Assembly (NCBI GenBank): GCA_019359835.1
Contig: CM033322.1
Location: 61,854,889 to 61,918,888, forward strand
Length of the DNA stretch: 64,000 nt
Direction of reading: 5' to 3'
Source of the DNA: Pharus latifolius
Taxonomy: Eukaryota > Streptophyta > Magnoliopsida > Poales > Poaceae
Each line of letters starts with the position of its first letter. Position 1 is the first letter of the stretch. Made by a program: the position numbers and the translations under genes. The notes under the pieces were generated by a model. The model was not told the DNA's origin, made no database searches, and was given only the letters and a program-made list of their open reading frames with translations. Of the stretch, positions 49,015 to 60,165 are shown piece by piece.

Positions 49015-49330
49015 CTCAGAGATCTCATTCCCGGTTCCCCGTTTTCACGGCGACCGAAGGGTTTTCTCTTGGAAAAATTATTCCTGGGAATCAGATTTTC
49101 TTGGATATTTTTATCCGGAGACCTTATTCCCGGCTCCCTGTTTTCACGGTGACCGGAGAGTTTTCTCACGGAAAAATTCCCGAAAATCTTGGGCACTGTC
49201 CCGGAAAGCTCATTCCCGGCTCCCAGTTCTCACGGCGACCGGAGGATCTCAACGGGACTTTCGAAAAATTGTTCCCGGAAGTTTTTCTCGGCCCCCCGTT
49301 CTCACGGCGACCGGAAAAATTTCTCACGGG
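49015..49330 (+). repeat. Four imperfect ~90-100-bp repeats in the Tat 3' region
   Basis: Four units around a core close to 'attcccggctccc.gttctcacggcgaccgga', near 49027, 49124, 49213 and 49294, with variable spacers rich in 'ggaaaaatt'. Probably replication slippage; a role in RNA packaging or termination is possible but unsupported. Confidence 0.65.
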
Positions 49331-49373
49331 AACCTTTGGAAAACTTCTTGAGTTCTTACCCGGGGCTTTGTCA

Positions 49374-49423
49374 CCTCCACAGCGCGCGGAGTTCCCCTCT
49401 GGCCCGCTGTGGAGGGGGGGGTA
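49374..49423 (+). other. Perfect 11-bp stem followed by a G tract
   Basis: CCTCCACAGCG (49374-49384) pairs with CGCTGTGGAGG (49405-49415) around a 20-base loop. The right arm runs into eight or more G (49414-49421), resembling an internal purine tract. Confidence 0.6.
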
Positions 49424-50195
49424 ACCTGTACCTGGGGATCACCCTGTTCCAGACTATTCAAAAATTCACAAAGTACACAAGCAAACTTAGCTTTATTAAA
49501 AACATCTAACCGGAGGACATCTTCCCCCTCCAGTGGGCATCGCTACATTAAACATGGTACAACCCAGAGTGCACCCTGGATGGCTCCTACACCTAATAAT
49601 CCCGGAGGCCCTCTGATAGTTCCCGGGCCAGGTCTCGATACAAGCTTCGTATGCGGCGTTAGGCCTCCCGGAGCTAATCGTTGGGCCAATATTCATAGCC
49701 CATCGGTGGAAGTATTTGAAGTGGAGGAACCCTCCGGGACCCCGGTCGCGGAGGGGATAGTTCAGCGCGGTGGTTGTCGAAGTTGTCCAGGTGCCACTCT
49801 AGAAGCCACCGCAACCGGATTGGCTCCCGGGAAACACCCCTGCCATGTCCCCCGGAGAAGAGACTTAACAAGATGAAGGCGGCCTGGGCATCCCCCGGGT
49901 GACACCCGCCTGAGACTGGGGGCTCCACCTCTGGAGAGGCTCCCCGCAACATTGGGACGCCCTTGAGGTTGCGCTCCAACCTCGGGGGTCTTTGCCCGGA
50001 AGTAACTTCCCGAGGCCCGGGAGTGACCTTCCGGGAAACGTGGTAAATTTAATTTGAAGGCTTAGCAAAAAAAAATTTCATTTCTATTGCATCAAAATAT
50101 TTTTGTACAAATGTCCGGGGCTTCTTCTAAGAAGCTACTGGGAGCAAAAACCCTAAAACAAAAAAGGGTCCTATCTAAAGGCCCGCGAGGGAGGC

Positions 50196-53100
50196 TCATA
50201 CTTGTTCATTGGTGTCCTCCCCCCGGGAGGTTCCCGCCGGAGCCGTAGCATCCGCCCTCGGAGGCGCCGACGCCGGGAATCGTACGCGGACGATCAGGTC
50301 GTAGAAGCCACCGGCGAGCTGCTCCATTTCTCGCCGGAGCGGCTCGAAGAACTTGGGAAAACCCCGGGGGATCCGACCCCCGATTGCTCAGGCGCCGACC
50401 CCCCGGTGCTCCATGAGCCCAGCCGCGACAGCTACCACCTGGACCGCCTGGCCACGCGCTCGGGCATCGGCGGCCTCCGGGATCACGTAGACTTGTGCGT
50501 TGAAAAAACGCATAGCCTCCGCGAGCGTCGCCGGCGCCGCCTCGGAGCTGCCTCCCGGGCCAAGGCTTACCCCGAGCCCCTCGAGGGCCGAGCGGAAGGA
50601 GCGACCCGCGTCCGTCATCGCCCGGGCGCTGGAGCCCTCGAGCTCCCGGAGGGCATCCTCCTTGGCCTTCGCCTCCCTTCAGAGCCGGTCGTTGGCGTTC
50701 TCGGAGGTGTGGACATGGGCCCGGACTCGGGCCAACTCCCGGAGAGCACTGTCTCGCTCCTCCAAAAAGACGGCGGCCTTCCCCTCTGCCTCCTTCAGCG
50801 CTTTATCGAAGCGCGCTTCAATGCCCTAGGCGATGGCCGCCCCTGCGAACGCGAGAGTTAGTCGAAACCCGAGTTGGAATCCCGAAGAAAACTAGCCACC
50901 TGTTTGAGGACGAACCTGGATGTGGAGAGATTGAAGCTCCCTGCAGCGTTCGTGAAGCATCCCTTGCGAGACGTAGTCCTGGACCTTCTGGGTCTGGAGC
51001 CCCTCCGCGAACCAGAAGACCTCCCCCGCAGACAGCAGGGGGTCTCCCTCCCGACCACTCCGGACCCATCGGGACCGGCAGTGGGCCCCTTCGCGAAGGT
51101 TGCTGGGGTGATGAGGACCGGAGTTATGGTGGCCGGAGTCCTTCCTGCCGAAGAGTCGTCCGAGTAGGAGGCCGACGAGCTCTCCAAGGGGGTACCTCCC
51201 CAGGGGGGGATAAGGAGCCCTTTCCCCTTTTCAGACCGCGGGGCCCCCGGGACCTCCGTCGCAGGGGGAACCTTGTAGACCGAGGGGCTCCCCCCCCGTC
51301 TACCGGCCATTCGATGCGCAGAGGGGAAGCCTCCGCGAATCGAACCTCCGGCCTCTCCGGCTCTGGTGGTGCGGGGCCGCTGGGAGGGCAATCGCCAAAG
51401 GTGGCGAGGGGGCATAATTCACCGAGTCGGATGCCCCCTCGTCATCAGCTAGCTCCTTTCCCTGAGCCTTTCCGGAGGCCTCGGGGAGGCGCGCGAGTTC
51501 CTGCGCCTCCATCGCCCCCCCCAAAGTTCCCCGGGAGGGGCGGCGTCGCTTTGGGCAGAGGCGCCCGTGCGCGCCCTGACCTGGGGGCGGCGTCCTGGGC
51601 CTTCACGGGCGTAGAGCCCGGCCTCATCACCGGACCGGGGGTCTTCTGAGCCTTGTCCTGCTTTGGCTCAAAGCCCCCGGCGACCTCCTTTCCCCGCTTG
51701 TGAGAGCAGGGGGTGGGGAGAGGTTTCCTCTCCGGTAGTGTAACACCCTAGTTTTGGGGGTGAAAAGTTTTGCATAAAAACCCTGCATGCATGTATCTCT
51801 GTAGTAGTAGCCAGATCAGCTGAACTCTAATCTCTCCCAAACCCTAAAAATCTCCAAATCTATTCTCCAGATCCAGATCAAGATCTGACCATCCAGATTT
51901 AACCTACCAGTTACCCTGAAGATAAAAGTCTTCAGGAGCCAGATCAGATTCGGACCCTAACTCTCAGTACCTAAGCCTCTCTCTGTTTTCGAAAACAGGA
52001 AAACTCAGATTTACCCTAAGTACCCCAGTTTCCAGATAATTGAGTTATCTTGATTTAACCTTATCCAGACTCAAGTAACCCCTGGAATATGTTCCTAGGT
52101 TCATCCTCAACTCACTTCAAAAAGTTGGGAGCCAGATTAATTCATCTAAACACTTTTCGCAGATTAGTCCAAATATTACTGCGAATAGGTCCTTTTCTGT
52201 TTACCTGGAAGCCTGAAAAGGCTAAAATTTGCAAATCAATTCCAACTCCAGAATTTCTTCAGGGAACACCTCCCAAATGCTATTTGATACAGATCTCCTG
52301 TTTGATCAGACTTCAAAATCTCTCTCCAATCATCAGAATTCGAGATCGACAAAATCCAGATTTAGTTTACCCTAATTTTACCCTATTTTCGAAAATAGGT
52401 GAAATCCCTCAAATCTTATCAAACTTTCTCCAAAATTGAGCTAAATGGGTATTAACAGAAATATTATACTCAGCCATGAAATCAAATCTCAAATTAAACC
52501 TCTCAAAGACCAGATTTGCAGTTTAGTCCAAAACCAAACCAAAAATCATCGCAAATCAGTCCCTGGTTCGACCAGGCTACTGTGCACGACCAGGGCGTTT
52601 AATCGACCACGAGCGCCGGATTTTGGTCGTCGCCGTTGCCGCTGCCGTGGCTTCGTCGGCGGCGATCTTCAGCGTCGCCACCTCCGCCACTGTCTTCCTG
52701 CCGCGTGTGCGCACCGTGTTCGCCACCGTGGAATAGCCTCGCCCGCCAGCAGCGCCTTCGTTCTCCCGCGCGCGCGCCCGACAACGGCAGCACAGTTGCG
52801 CCACGTTGCAAGCATGCCTGGGGGAAGCATCAACTCGCCGTTGCATCAACCAGGACTGTGCGCCAGGCTGCAAAAGCCGGCACGGCCGCTGGAGCGCGTC
52901 ACTTCGCCGGGATGCAGCCGTGTTGTCACCTCCAGCCCGCTTCAATTCTCCAGGCAATTCCAGCCGTTGCGAGCTCCTTGCTGCGCCTATAAAAGCCACC
53001 CCAGCCCAGCTCAAACGCACTCACACACCAGAACCACTCAAATTCTCAACTCGCCGTCGTCTTCGTCTTCTTCGGCGAGCTCGAGAAGAGGCTCACGGTG

Positions 53101-56100
53101 CCAGGCCAAACCACTGCACCAAACTCCAAATTGAAGCTACCAGTAAGTTACTCTCAACCACTTACCTGTGTAGTAGTAGCCAATTGAGTTCTATTGCACC
53201 TCATCGCCGGGAATTGCTGTTTTTCCCTGACAACTCCGGCGAGCAATTAATCCTTAACTAAGTCAAATTAGCTCTCGAGCCTGTAATCAAACATGATCAG
53301 TGGACTGTTTAGAACACATCTAAGCAACCAGAATCACCAATTTCGCTAAAATATGAAAAACCCCAAGTTTACACCTTGCATGCACACTGGAACTCGCCGT
53401 TAAGCTTCTGTGGTGATTTTCCAGTTAAATTGACTTCACACCTAGCTCTGTTATGCCCCAGAGACCATCCTCAAGCAAGGATTCGAGTTCGTTTGCCCTA
53501 GAACAGAAATGCCCAATTTCGGTGTCTTCTTCCCTAGCTCCGGTCGCCGGATTTTGTTCCCGGCCGTTTCAACCCCAACCACCTTGTCTAGTAGATGTGC
53601 CTCGACCCCATGAGTATTTTTGCCTTCTAGCTCGACACCTGGATCGGCCCAGATGAAGAGGTATCGCTATGCCAAAGTTTTGTCCAGAAACTGTTGAGAA
53701 CAGCTCGGCCACCGTGTTCTTCGCCGGTTTTCATCACTTTCCGGCCATCTCCTACCCTAGGTTCTGTTGAGACATTTGTCCCTGTTACAAATGCCTAACC
53801 ACCAGACAAAGTGGTGCATCATTTGGAGCCCTGAGTCAAAAGATATGGCTAACCCTAGTTCCTGGCCGTGTCAAGCCTATGCCAGGCTATGTCAGCCAGT
53901 GGCATTAGCCCTTTTCACCCACCTCTGGTCATGTAAAACAGAAATTACTTTGTCAAATAGCTGCCTCACTACCTTGTGCACCTTATGCTTGAATCAAAAC
54001 CTACTTTGGCCACTGGAAACTGTTCAAACCATGTCAATGCCATTCTAGAGCACTGTCAGCCTATGTCAGCCAGTGGCATTGAGCCTTTTCACCCACTTCC
54101 AGCCATGAACTTTGGAAATAACTTTGTCCCTTAGACTCCTGATGTTGTGATCTACACTTTTCTCTACTGTCACAACTTGAGTTGAGCCCTCTATCACCCA
54201 TCGACCTTATGTCGATGCCTTGAACCGAATGCCAACCTAAAGACATTCGCTGTTTTTGGGCGAACCAGTCACCACCTTGATATCACCCTGATATTTTGGA
54301 ACCTTGTAAACCTTAACAACTAATCTTAACCCTAGTTACCGTAGTTAAACTCAAATCGCTTTCAAAACCTTGTATCACCAGAGTATTTTCTCCTTGCATC
54401 TTTGCATGTAGTGGATTAGTAAGAATAGGATTGATTGTAATGCCTGTTTGCTTGTTTGATCTTGTTCAGAGCAAGAGTCCGGGGTTGAAGATCTTGTCGC
54501 TGAACCGTCATCGACTGCTGATACTTACGACGCGGAAGGCAAGTCATACTTTGATCATATTGAAACCCATATTTTATGAATTGCTATGCTATTCCATGAG
54601 TAGATATCTCATTAATATTGCATGTGTTGAGATCAATGATATTATGGCAGTGATAGATTGAATACTTGAGAAATGTGAACTTGATAAGATAGCAAGCCAC
54701 GAACTAATAAAAGTATAAACATGTACATTTATATTCATGAAATAGAACCCCTAGCCGTGACCAGTATTTTGGTATGGAATGGTGGTAGCACTGGAGGTGC
54801 TTGGCTGCACTGAATGTGCAGGCACTGAAGGTGCATGGTTTGTGGTATGATCTGGTCACTGGCATGTAAGGACTAGAACCTTGTGTTATGCGTCTAGTGG
54901 CATGAAAAACGTACCAACTACTTACCTGGTATGGGACAGGCGCAACCTAGTAGCTTTCTTAGTATTATCAGTTCCCTGCATGGCTTGTCGATCCGGTTTC
55001 TCGCGTGGAAACTGGTGGGACGCAGTTCGTCCATGAGTGATGTGAGATCAGAAAAATTATGAGAGGATAAGGTGTAAAGAAGGAAGACGCCCTACGCCAG
55101 ATTAAGTCGTGCGCGACTGTAATCAAAAGAGGTTATGTGTCCTACGGGAACATAGACCCAGGCTAGGAAGTAAGGCAGTGGGGAGGACCCACAACGGTAC
55201 TTGGGACGGTATTGTCCATTTACCGGGCAGGGATACTGTTAATACTAGACTGCAAAAACGTTGTGTGATCTCGGCCTTGTCACATGCGTATAAGTCACAT
55301 GGAGTTGGCCCGACTTGGAAGTCGAGTGAAAAAGTGGATTTAAAAAGAGGTACATCTCTGCAGAGTTCAAAAATGTATTCGAATACTTCGTGCTCCCGAG
55401 TTTTAGGAGTATGCCGCGGTGGATTAAATCCATGGGGTGTGACACAAGTATTGTTTTATAAACTAAAATTTGTTAGTTCAAGATTACCCAAGTGGCATGT
55501 GTTGTCACGATAAGAGGCGTTGCCGTGGACTGTCATGTGTTGACGTGTCGCGGTAATACCATAATCTAGTAAACATGTGATAACTAAGAGGCATGTGGAT
55601 TTATGCCCTAAAGTATACGAAATACTGTTATGAGTATGAGATTGAAAGGCTTGAATAAAAATAATGTGATATGAGGTTATAACACCTTGGATATGGGATA
55701 TATGTATCACCATCAATATGATTTATTTACTGCCATGGGTATGATCAGAAGTTGAGTAAGAATTGAGAAAGAAATGTATTTTGGGAAAAACCCTTCACTC
55801 TTTCCCCAATAGCATAGGCTCATGTCATTTATACTGTAACTATATCTCTACCTCCCCTATGACTTGCTGAGTACGTAAGTACTCACCCTTGCAACAACTC
55901 ATCCATAGATGGAGCGTTCTACGACCTTGGAGGATACCCTGAAGATGCTGCAGACCCAGGAGAAGATGAGCAGTTCCCTTCGGAGCCCTGATGTGGTGCT
56001 GTCTGCTGTCAACCTCTGTTTCCTGTGGATTGCTTTTGGGCCTAGCTTCCGCCGACTAGATGTGTTATCTTGTTAGACCCTTGTGCCTTGCAAGGCACTG

Positions 56101-57274
56101 TACCTCGTTTTGTACTAAGGCCTGATGGCCATACATTTATGACTACTGTATTATTTTGCTGCTTCAAAGTATCCCTGTGATTGACTCATCCTGGGAAGTC
56201 AAGTGGTTTAAGGGACCAGCTGCACCGAGCTGGGCTCCTCACAGGTGATGTCACTGTCGTGGCAGACGTGACAGGTAGCCTCAGCCCGAAGGCCTCAGCT
56301 ACCAAGTTCCGGGGAGGACCCTGCCCGATAACTCGCACGATGCGCTCGTGCTCATCGGCGTAATACCTCCCGAGGAGGTTCTCCGCCTTCTCCCGGGCGG
56401 TCGGATACGGCCGGACTGCAAAAACTAAGAGTTACAAAAATTAACGAAGAAGTGAGCAAAGTAACCGGGAACTTACGTCGGGTCACCGGCTTTTGTGGGG
56501 GCCGCTGGACCGGACACATCCCGATCCCCCTCCTCTCGTGCGAGATGGGGGAGATCTTCAGCAGTGTCAGCTCCTCGGCGGCATCCCTCATGGAACGGAC
56601 ACCCCGGGAGCCCACCACTTTGCTGAGGAGCTTCAGCTCCTCCTCGGTCCACACCGGGGGCTTGGGGGCGGACGATTGGCTGTAGGAGGGGGGCTCCGGT
56701 GGGTACGTCACCTTGGCGTCCCGGACCCAGAGGTAGAACCACCTTCGGACCCAGTCCCCCCAATGGTCCCGGGAGGCTGCCATCGGGTACTCCGCCACCC
56801 GGGAATGCAGGAGCTGGATCATGACGGAGCCGAATGGGGACTTCGGCCCTCCCTTCACCAAGTGGGAGCCCCTCACCGCTGGCACGTAGAAGTATCGGAA
56901 TAACTGGAGCGTCGGCTCCCGTCCGGTGGCTATCTCGAACAGCCAAATGAAGATGCCCATCCGAACAAAGGCGTTCGGCGTCAGGTGGTTGATCGCCACC
57001 CCGTACTCCCGGAGGAACTCCCAGAGCAACGGATGCACTGGGAGCTGGAGTCCAGCCTCGAGGAAGGCCTCGAAGACCACCACCTCCCCGGGCCTAGGGC
57101 GGGGGGCACCATCCTTCTTGGAGGGAATCCGGACGTCCTCGTCCGCAACAACCCCCGGCCCCGGTCCACGAGGGACTTCAAGTCCCCCGATGTGAACTCG
57201 GAGGCCCAGAGGAAGTCCGCGGTGACTTCCTTCGGAGGCACCTCAGCAGCCTTAGCGCGGCCCTTGGGTCCCAT
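50196..57274 (-). pseudogene. Tat-type antisense gene ('putative gypsy-type transposon' domain)
   Basis: Minus-strand gene starting MGPKGRAKAAEVPP (ATG 57274), with a frameshift near 57.12 kb. The main domain at 57083-56480 contains 'FLREYGVAINHLTPNAFVRM' and 'FRYFYVPAV', typical of the plant domain named 'putative gypsy type transposon' (PF04195 by family knowledge). A clean GT-AG intron fits at 56476-56416. The frame passes 'YYADEHERIVRVIGQGP' (56.35 kb), is split by the solo LTR at 51739-56273, and continues from 51738 through basic and Pro-rich sequence (51.7-50.95 kb). A second candidate intron (about 50911-50848) follows, then a helical C-terminal part ('VFLEERDSALRELARVRAHV', 50.76 kb), an in-frame TGA at 50390-50388 and a final TGA at 50198-50196. 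Function is unknown; genes like it occur antisense at the 3' side of several Tat elements. Confidence 0.78.
51739..56273. mobile_element. 4.5-kb solo LTR, TSD GGTAG
   Basis: Starts TGTAACACCC and ends GACGTGACA, flanked by GGTAG at 51734-51738 and 56274-56278. Its removal rejoins the antisense gene. 4535 bp with no recognisable gag or pol and no internal LTR pair. A TATA box (TATAAAAG, 52988-52995) about 1.25 kb in, followed by a GC-rich leader, gives a + strand promoter. LTRs of 3-5 kb beginning TGTAACACCC fit the Del/Tekay group, but without coding sequence this is only likely. Open frames in its GC-rich part (52445-53261) are not genes. Confidence 0.85.
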
Positions 57275-57752
57275 TGATTTCTCCGGTAGTTTGGGCTCTG
57301 AGGAAAGGGGCTTGAGTTTTTGGTGACTGGGCTTCCGGGAGAGAGCTACCGGGAGAGCTAAGAGCGCCGGTGGTGTTTGAGGGTTGAAGGCTCGAGTGAC
57401 TTCTCCTGGTCCCTCGAGGCCCTATTTATAGGGCTCGAGCGCGGCCTTGATGGGAGCCACGTGGCTCCTTGCGGTGCATCCGTGCCGCCCAATTCAAACA
57501 GCGCGCGGGAACCGAAGGGACGGGTGCACGAAACGAAGCATCGCCGGTTCGAACCACGAGCGGCCATTATGGTCGAATGGCGCACTCCAATCGAGACGAG
57601 GCCTTAATGAACAACGGCGTGGTCATAAACGCTTGGCACGAAGATCGAAGCGTCACGGCTCCGGAGATCCATCCCGGAGGAGATGTTCCCGGTAACATGA
57701 ACCATCCCCTCCGAGGACTCAAGCATCGCCCCCGGAGGGCATGGGGGGCTGC

Positions 57753-57862
57753 TGTTGAGGGAAATCTCCGCAGGATCAAGTCCAGGTAAGAGGCCACCAA
57801 TTTGCCTGGGGACAAGGCCCCCCGGTGGCTTGTCTCGGGCGCCGCCTTTTGCCCGCAGACAC
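57753..57862 (+). repeat. Truncated 3' LTR of the Tat-type element
   Basis: TGTTGAGGGAAATCTCC and the following ~110 bp match the start of the LTR at 41862, including 'atcaagtccaggtaagagg'. Similarity ends near 57862 at unrelated sequence. Confidence 0.75.
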
Positions 57863-57971
57863 GGCTGATGTGACGTGGGTGGTCCGATCTTTCGATGAGA
57901 ACAAGAACTATCGATTTGTGAAGACGGCTCTCACGATCCGGCTGATACGCCCTGGCAATCGCTGAACCAAC

Positions 57972-59977
57972 TGATATTTACTTGATTCGCCTTATTTTTC
58001 TGTACATTTTCCCCATGTTTTTGCACATATTAGTCATATACCTCGACTTGTATATCTAGATTATTCCAGATTTGCTGCCAAATCGACCGGATTACTTGTT
58101 TTGCAATTTTTTATCGCAGGTCGGTGCCAGCAGATGGATTTCTGGCTAGCGGTCGTGCCTCATTGACTTATTCTGACCTTCGGTCGATTCTGGATGGAAG
58201 TGCGCGTTCCCGCGGTCGCGTAGGAACTGACCGCACCGAAATCGGAGTCACCGGGGGCCCGGAATCCCAAACCCTAGCCACCAGATCTATTCTGCAATAT
58301 CTGAAAAATCCAGGGACCTAATTGCAAAAATGCCAAATTGGGGGTTTTAACCCTAGCCGCCGGCCACCAGCAGAGTTGGGCCCGGCATTTAGTTTTTTAC
58401 TCCTTTCTTCTTCTTCCCCGAATCACTCTTCCACACCTCCCTCCACCTCGCCGCCGGCGGCCGGGCCATACGCCGGCGGTGCTCCATCCTCAATCCGCTC
58501 CACGTTGCCGCCTCTTCTTCACGTGGCCATCGTCTTCCTTGGCGAGCTCACTGCTCCACAACCCATGCCTGCGTCGCTCCCGCGCCGTCCACGAGCCGTG
58601 CGCCCTTGATCTCCACGGCGCGGTCAAGCCGCGCTTTGCTTCTCACTGCGCCGATCTGCTTTGGTGCTGCGCCACCGGCGAGCTCTCCTCCATTCTTCCT
58701 TTTTTCTGTCCATTTCTTGCTCCAGCCTCTTCACTCGCCACGCAGCACCGCCATCATTTGCGCCATTTCTCCCACTCCCGTGCGTGCTGTGCCCCCACAC
58801 CTAGATCTGGGGCATCAAAAGCCCCAGATCCACCCAAGCCGCCGCCGCTCAGATCAACAGCCGCCCTCAACGCCATCGCCGCTTCACAGCCGCACGCCAC
58901 CGTAGCTACCGCCGCCTCTCGTGCGCGACGCCGCCCGATCCGGTCCCGAGCCGTGCCTCCCGCGCCGGCTCACCGCCGGAACCACCTCCCGCCGCCGATC
59001 GCTCCGGGCCGTCTTCTCCACGCGCCACCACGCTTTGCTTCTCACGCGCCGCTGCTCCCGACGCCGGCCGCCGTGCGCCTCCAGCCGCGCCGTCGCCCAC
59101 ATCCACGTCGCCGATCTGCCACCGACCCCGGATCTCCCTACACCGATCAGCAGCCGAGCCGAGGCCGCCCTCGATCCAGTCGCGGCGCCGTGTGAAGCTC
59201 CATCGTCACCGAGGTCCCGTGGCCATCGTCTTCCTCGGCGTTCTTCACCAAGTCCACATCCAAATGGGCAACGATTCCTCTCTCTCTGACTCTTTTTCTC
59301 TCCTTCACCCCCAAATTGTCTTCCTGTGATGCATGTACAGAAAAGGGAACTAGACCTGAATTGTGATGAATCAAATGAGGTGTGAACTGTTTGCATTGAT
59401 TTCAGGAGTTTACTGAATCTGCTAGAGTTCTTGTGTTTGGATTTGTATGAGTTCTGTTTCGAATTTGTCTTGCTACTTAAGTTGAACTATACCTCTGATT
59501 GGGAGCTGGATTGACTTGATTAAACTAAATTGGATCATATCAATTGTATAGATGGTTTTTGTTTCCTCTGGTCACATGATGTACAGAAAACTGAACCCAA
59601 TTTGCTGCTTGACGACTTGGTTCGGTTAGGTTTGGATTGTTGTATGTAGTCCCTTGAGAATCTGTTTCTGTTAATCTTCTCCGCCTGAATTGCTTTCACA
59701 CGGTAGTGTTCACTCGGCATACGAATTTTATTCTACCGCTGGCCTAGAGTACGAGTTCAGAATTTGATTTCTGATAGTTGCATTCTAGTCGGTGAGACGA
59801 GTCGAGGTGAACCAACCCACATCCCTCTTGGCGGTTTTGTTTGATTTTTCTGATTTGGATTTAGTTAGACATATTTTGCTCTCATCTAGTCCTTATCTAG
59901 TCCTTTGGGAGAGAACGACATACTCGCCTTCTACTGTGACCTCGTCCGCTTGCGAGGCCCCATTTAAGGTGGTATCA
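57972..59977 (+). repeat. 5' LTR (2006 bp)
   Basis: TGATATTTAC...GGTATCA, with inverted ends TGATA/TATCA. It matches 63281-64000 with about ten substitutions and one T-run difference over ~720 bp by eye. The middle (58330-59290) is GC-rich. Relatives in the window: 34149-36414 (inverted) and 40379-41010 (fragment). Confidence 0.9.
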
Positions 59978-59982
59978 ATTTT

Positions 59983-60000
59983 TGGCGCCGTTGCCGGGGA
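59983..60000 (+). other. Primer binding site, tRNA-Asp type
   Basis: TGGCGCCGTTGCCGGGGA, complementary to the 3' end of plant tRNA-Asp, five bases after the LTR. Confidence 0.9.
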
Positions 60001-60165
60001 TTAGATGAAAGTGAATGTGTTTAACTAGATTAAATCATTTTGTTTTTGTTTTTGTTTTTGGTTTTTGTTTGCATCTTTTCCCGCCCCCTTTTCCCTCCCA
60101 GTTCTTTTATTTCTTGCACTTCCTCTTGTCCTTTTCTCGTTGATTGATTTTCTCTGATTGAGGTT

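Larger units (their letters stand above)
48561..50195 (+). other. 3' noncoding region of the Tat-type element
   Basis: Long noncoding stretch between pol and the antisense gene, as is usual in Tat elements. It holds an imperfect repeat array (49015-49330) and a stem-loop next to a G tract (49374-49423). No coding region is supported. Confidence 0.6.
41862..57862 (+). mobile_element. Tat-type Ty3 retrotransposon, 3' LTR truncated
   Basis: 5' LTR 41862-42425, primer-site region at 42426, gag, pol in the order PR-RT-RH-aRH-INT, a long 3' noncoding region, an antisense gene, a G-rich tract (ATGGGGGGCTGC, 57741-57752) and a 3' LTR remnant from 57753. The second, archaeal-type RNase H (46742-47170) and the antisense gene with the 'putative gypsy-type transposon' domain mark the Tat lineage (RIRE2/Grande-like), by family knowledge. 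It contains a 4.5-kb solo LTR; without it the element is about 11.5 kb. Confidence 0.88.

Noticed and set aside
52445..53261. Overlapping long open frames on both strands
   Set aside because: Inside the 4.5-kb solo LTR, around and after its TATA box; composition-driven and without domain signal.
58338..59195. Long + strand open frame (285 codons), Pro/Ala/Arg-rich
   Set aside because: Lies wholly in the GC-rich middle of an LTR; open frames on both strands there reflect composition, and no motif is present.
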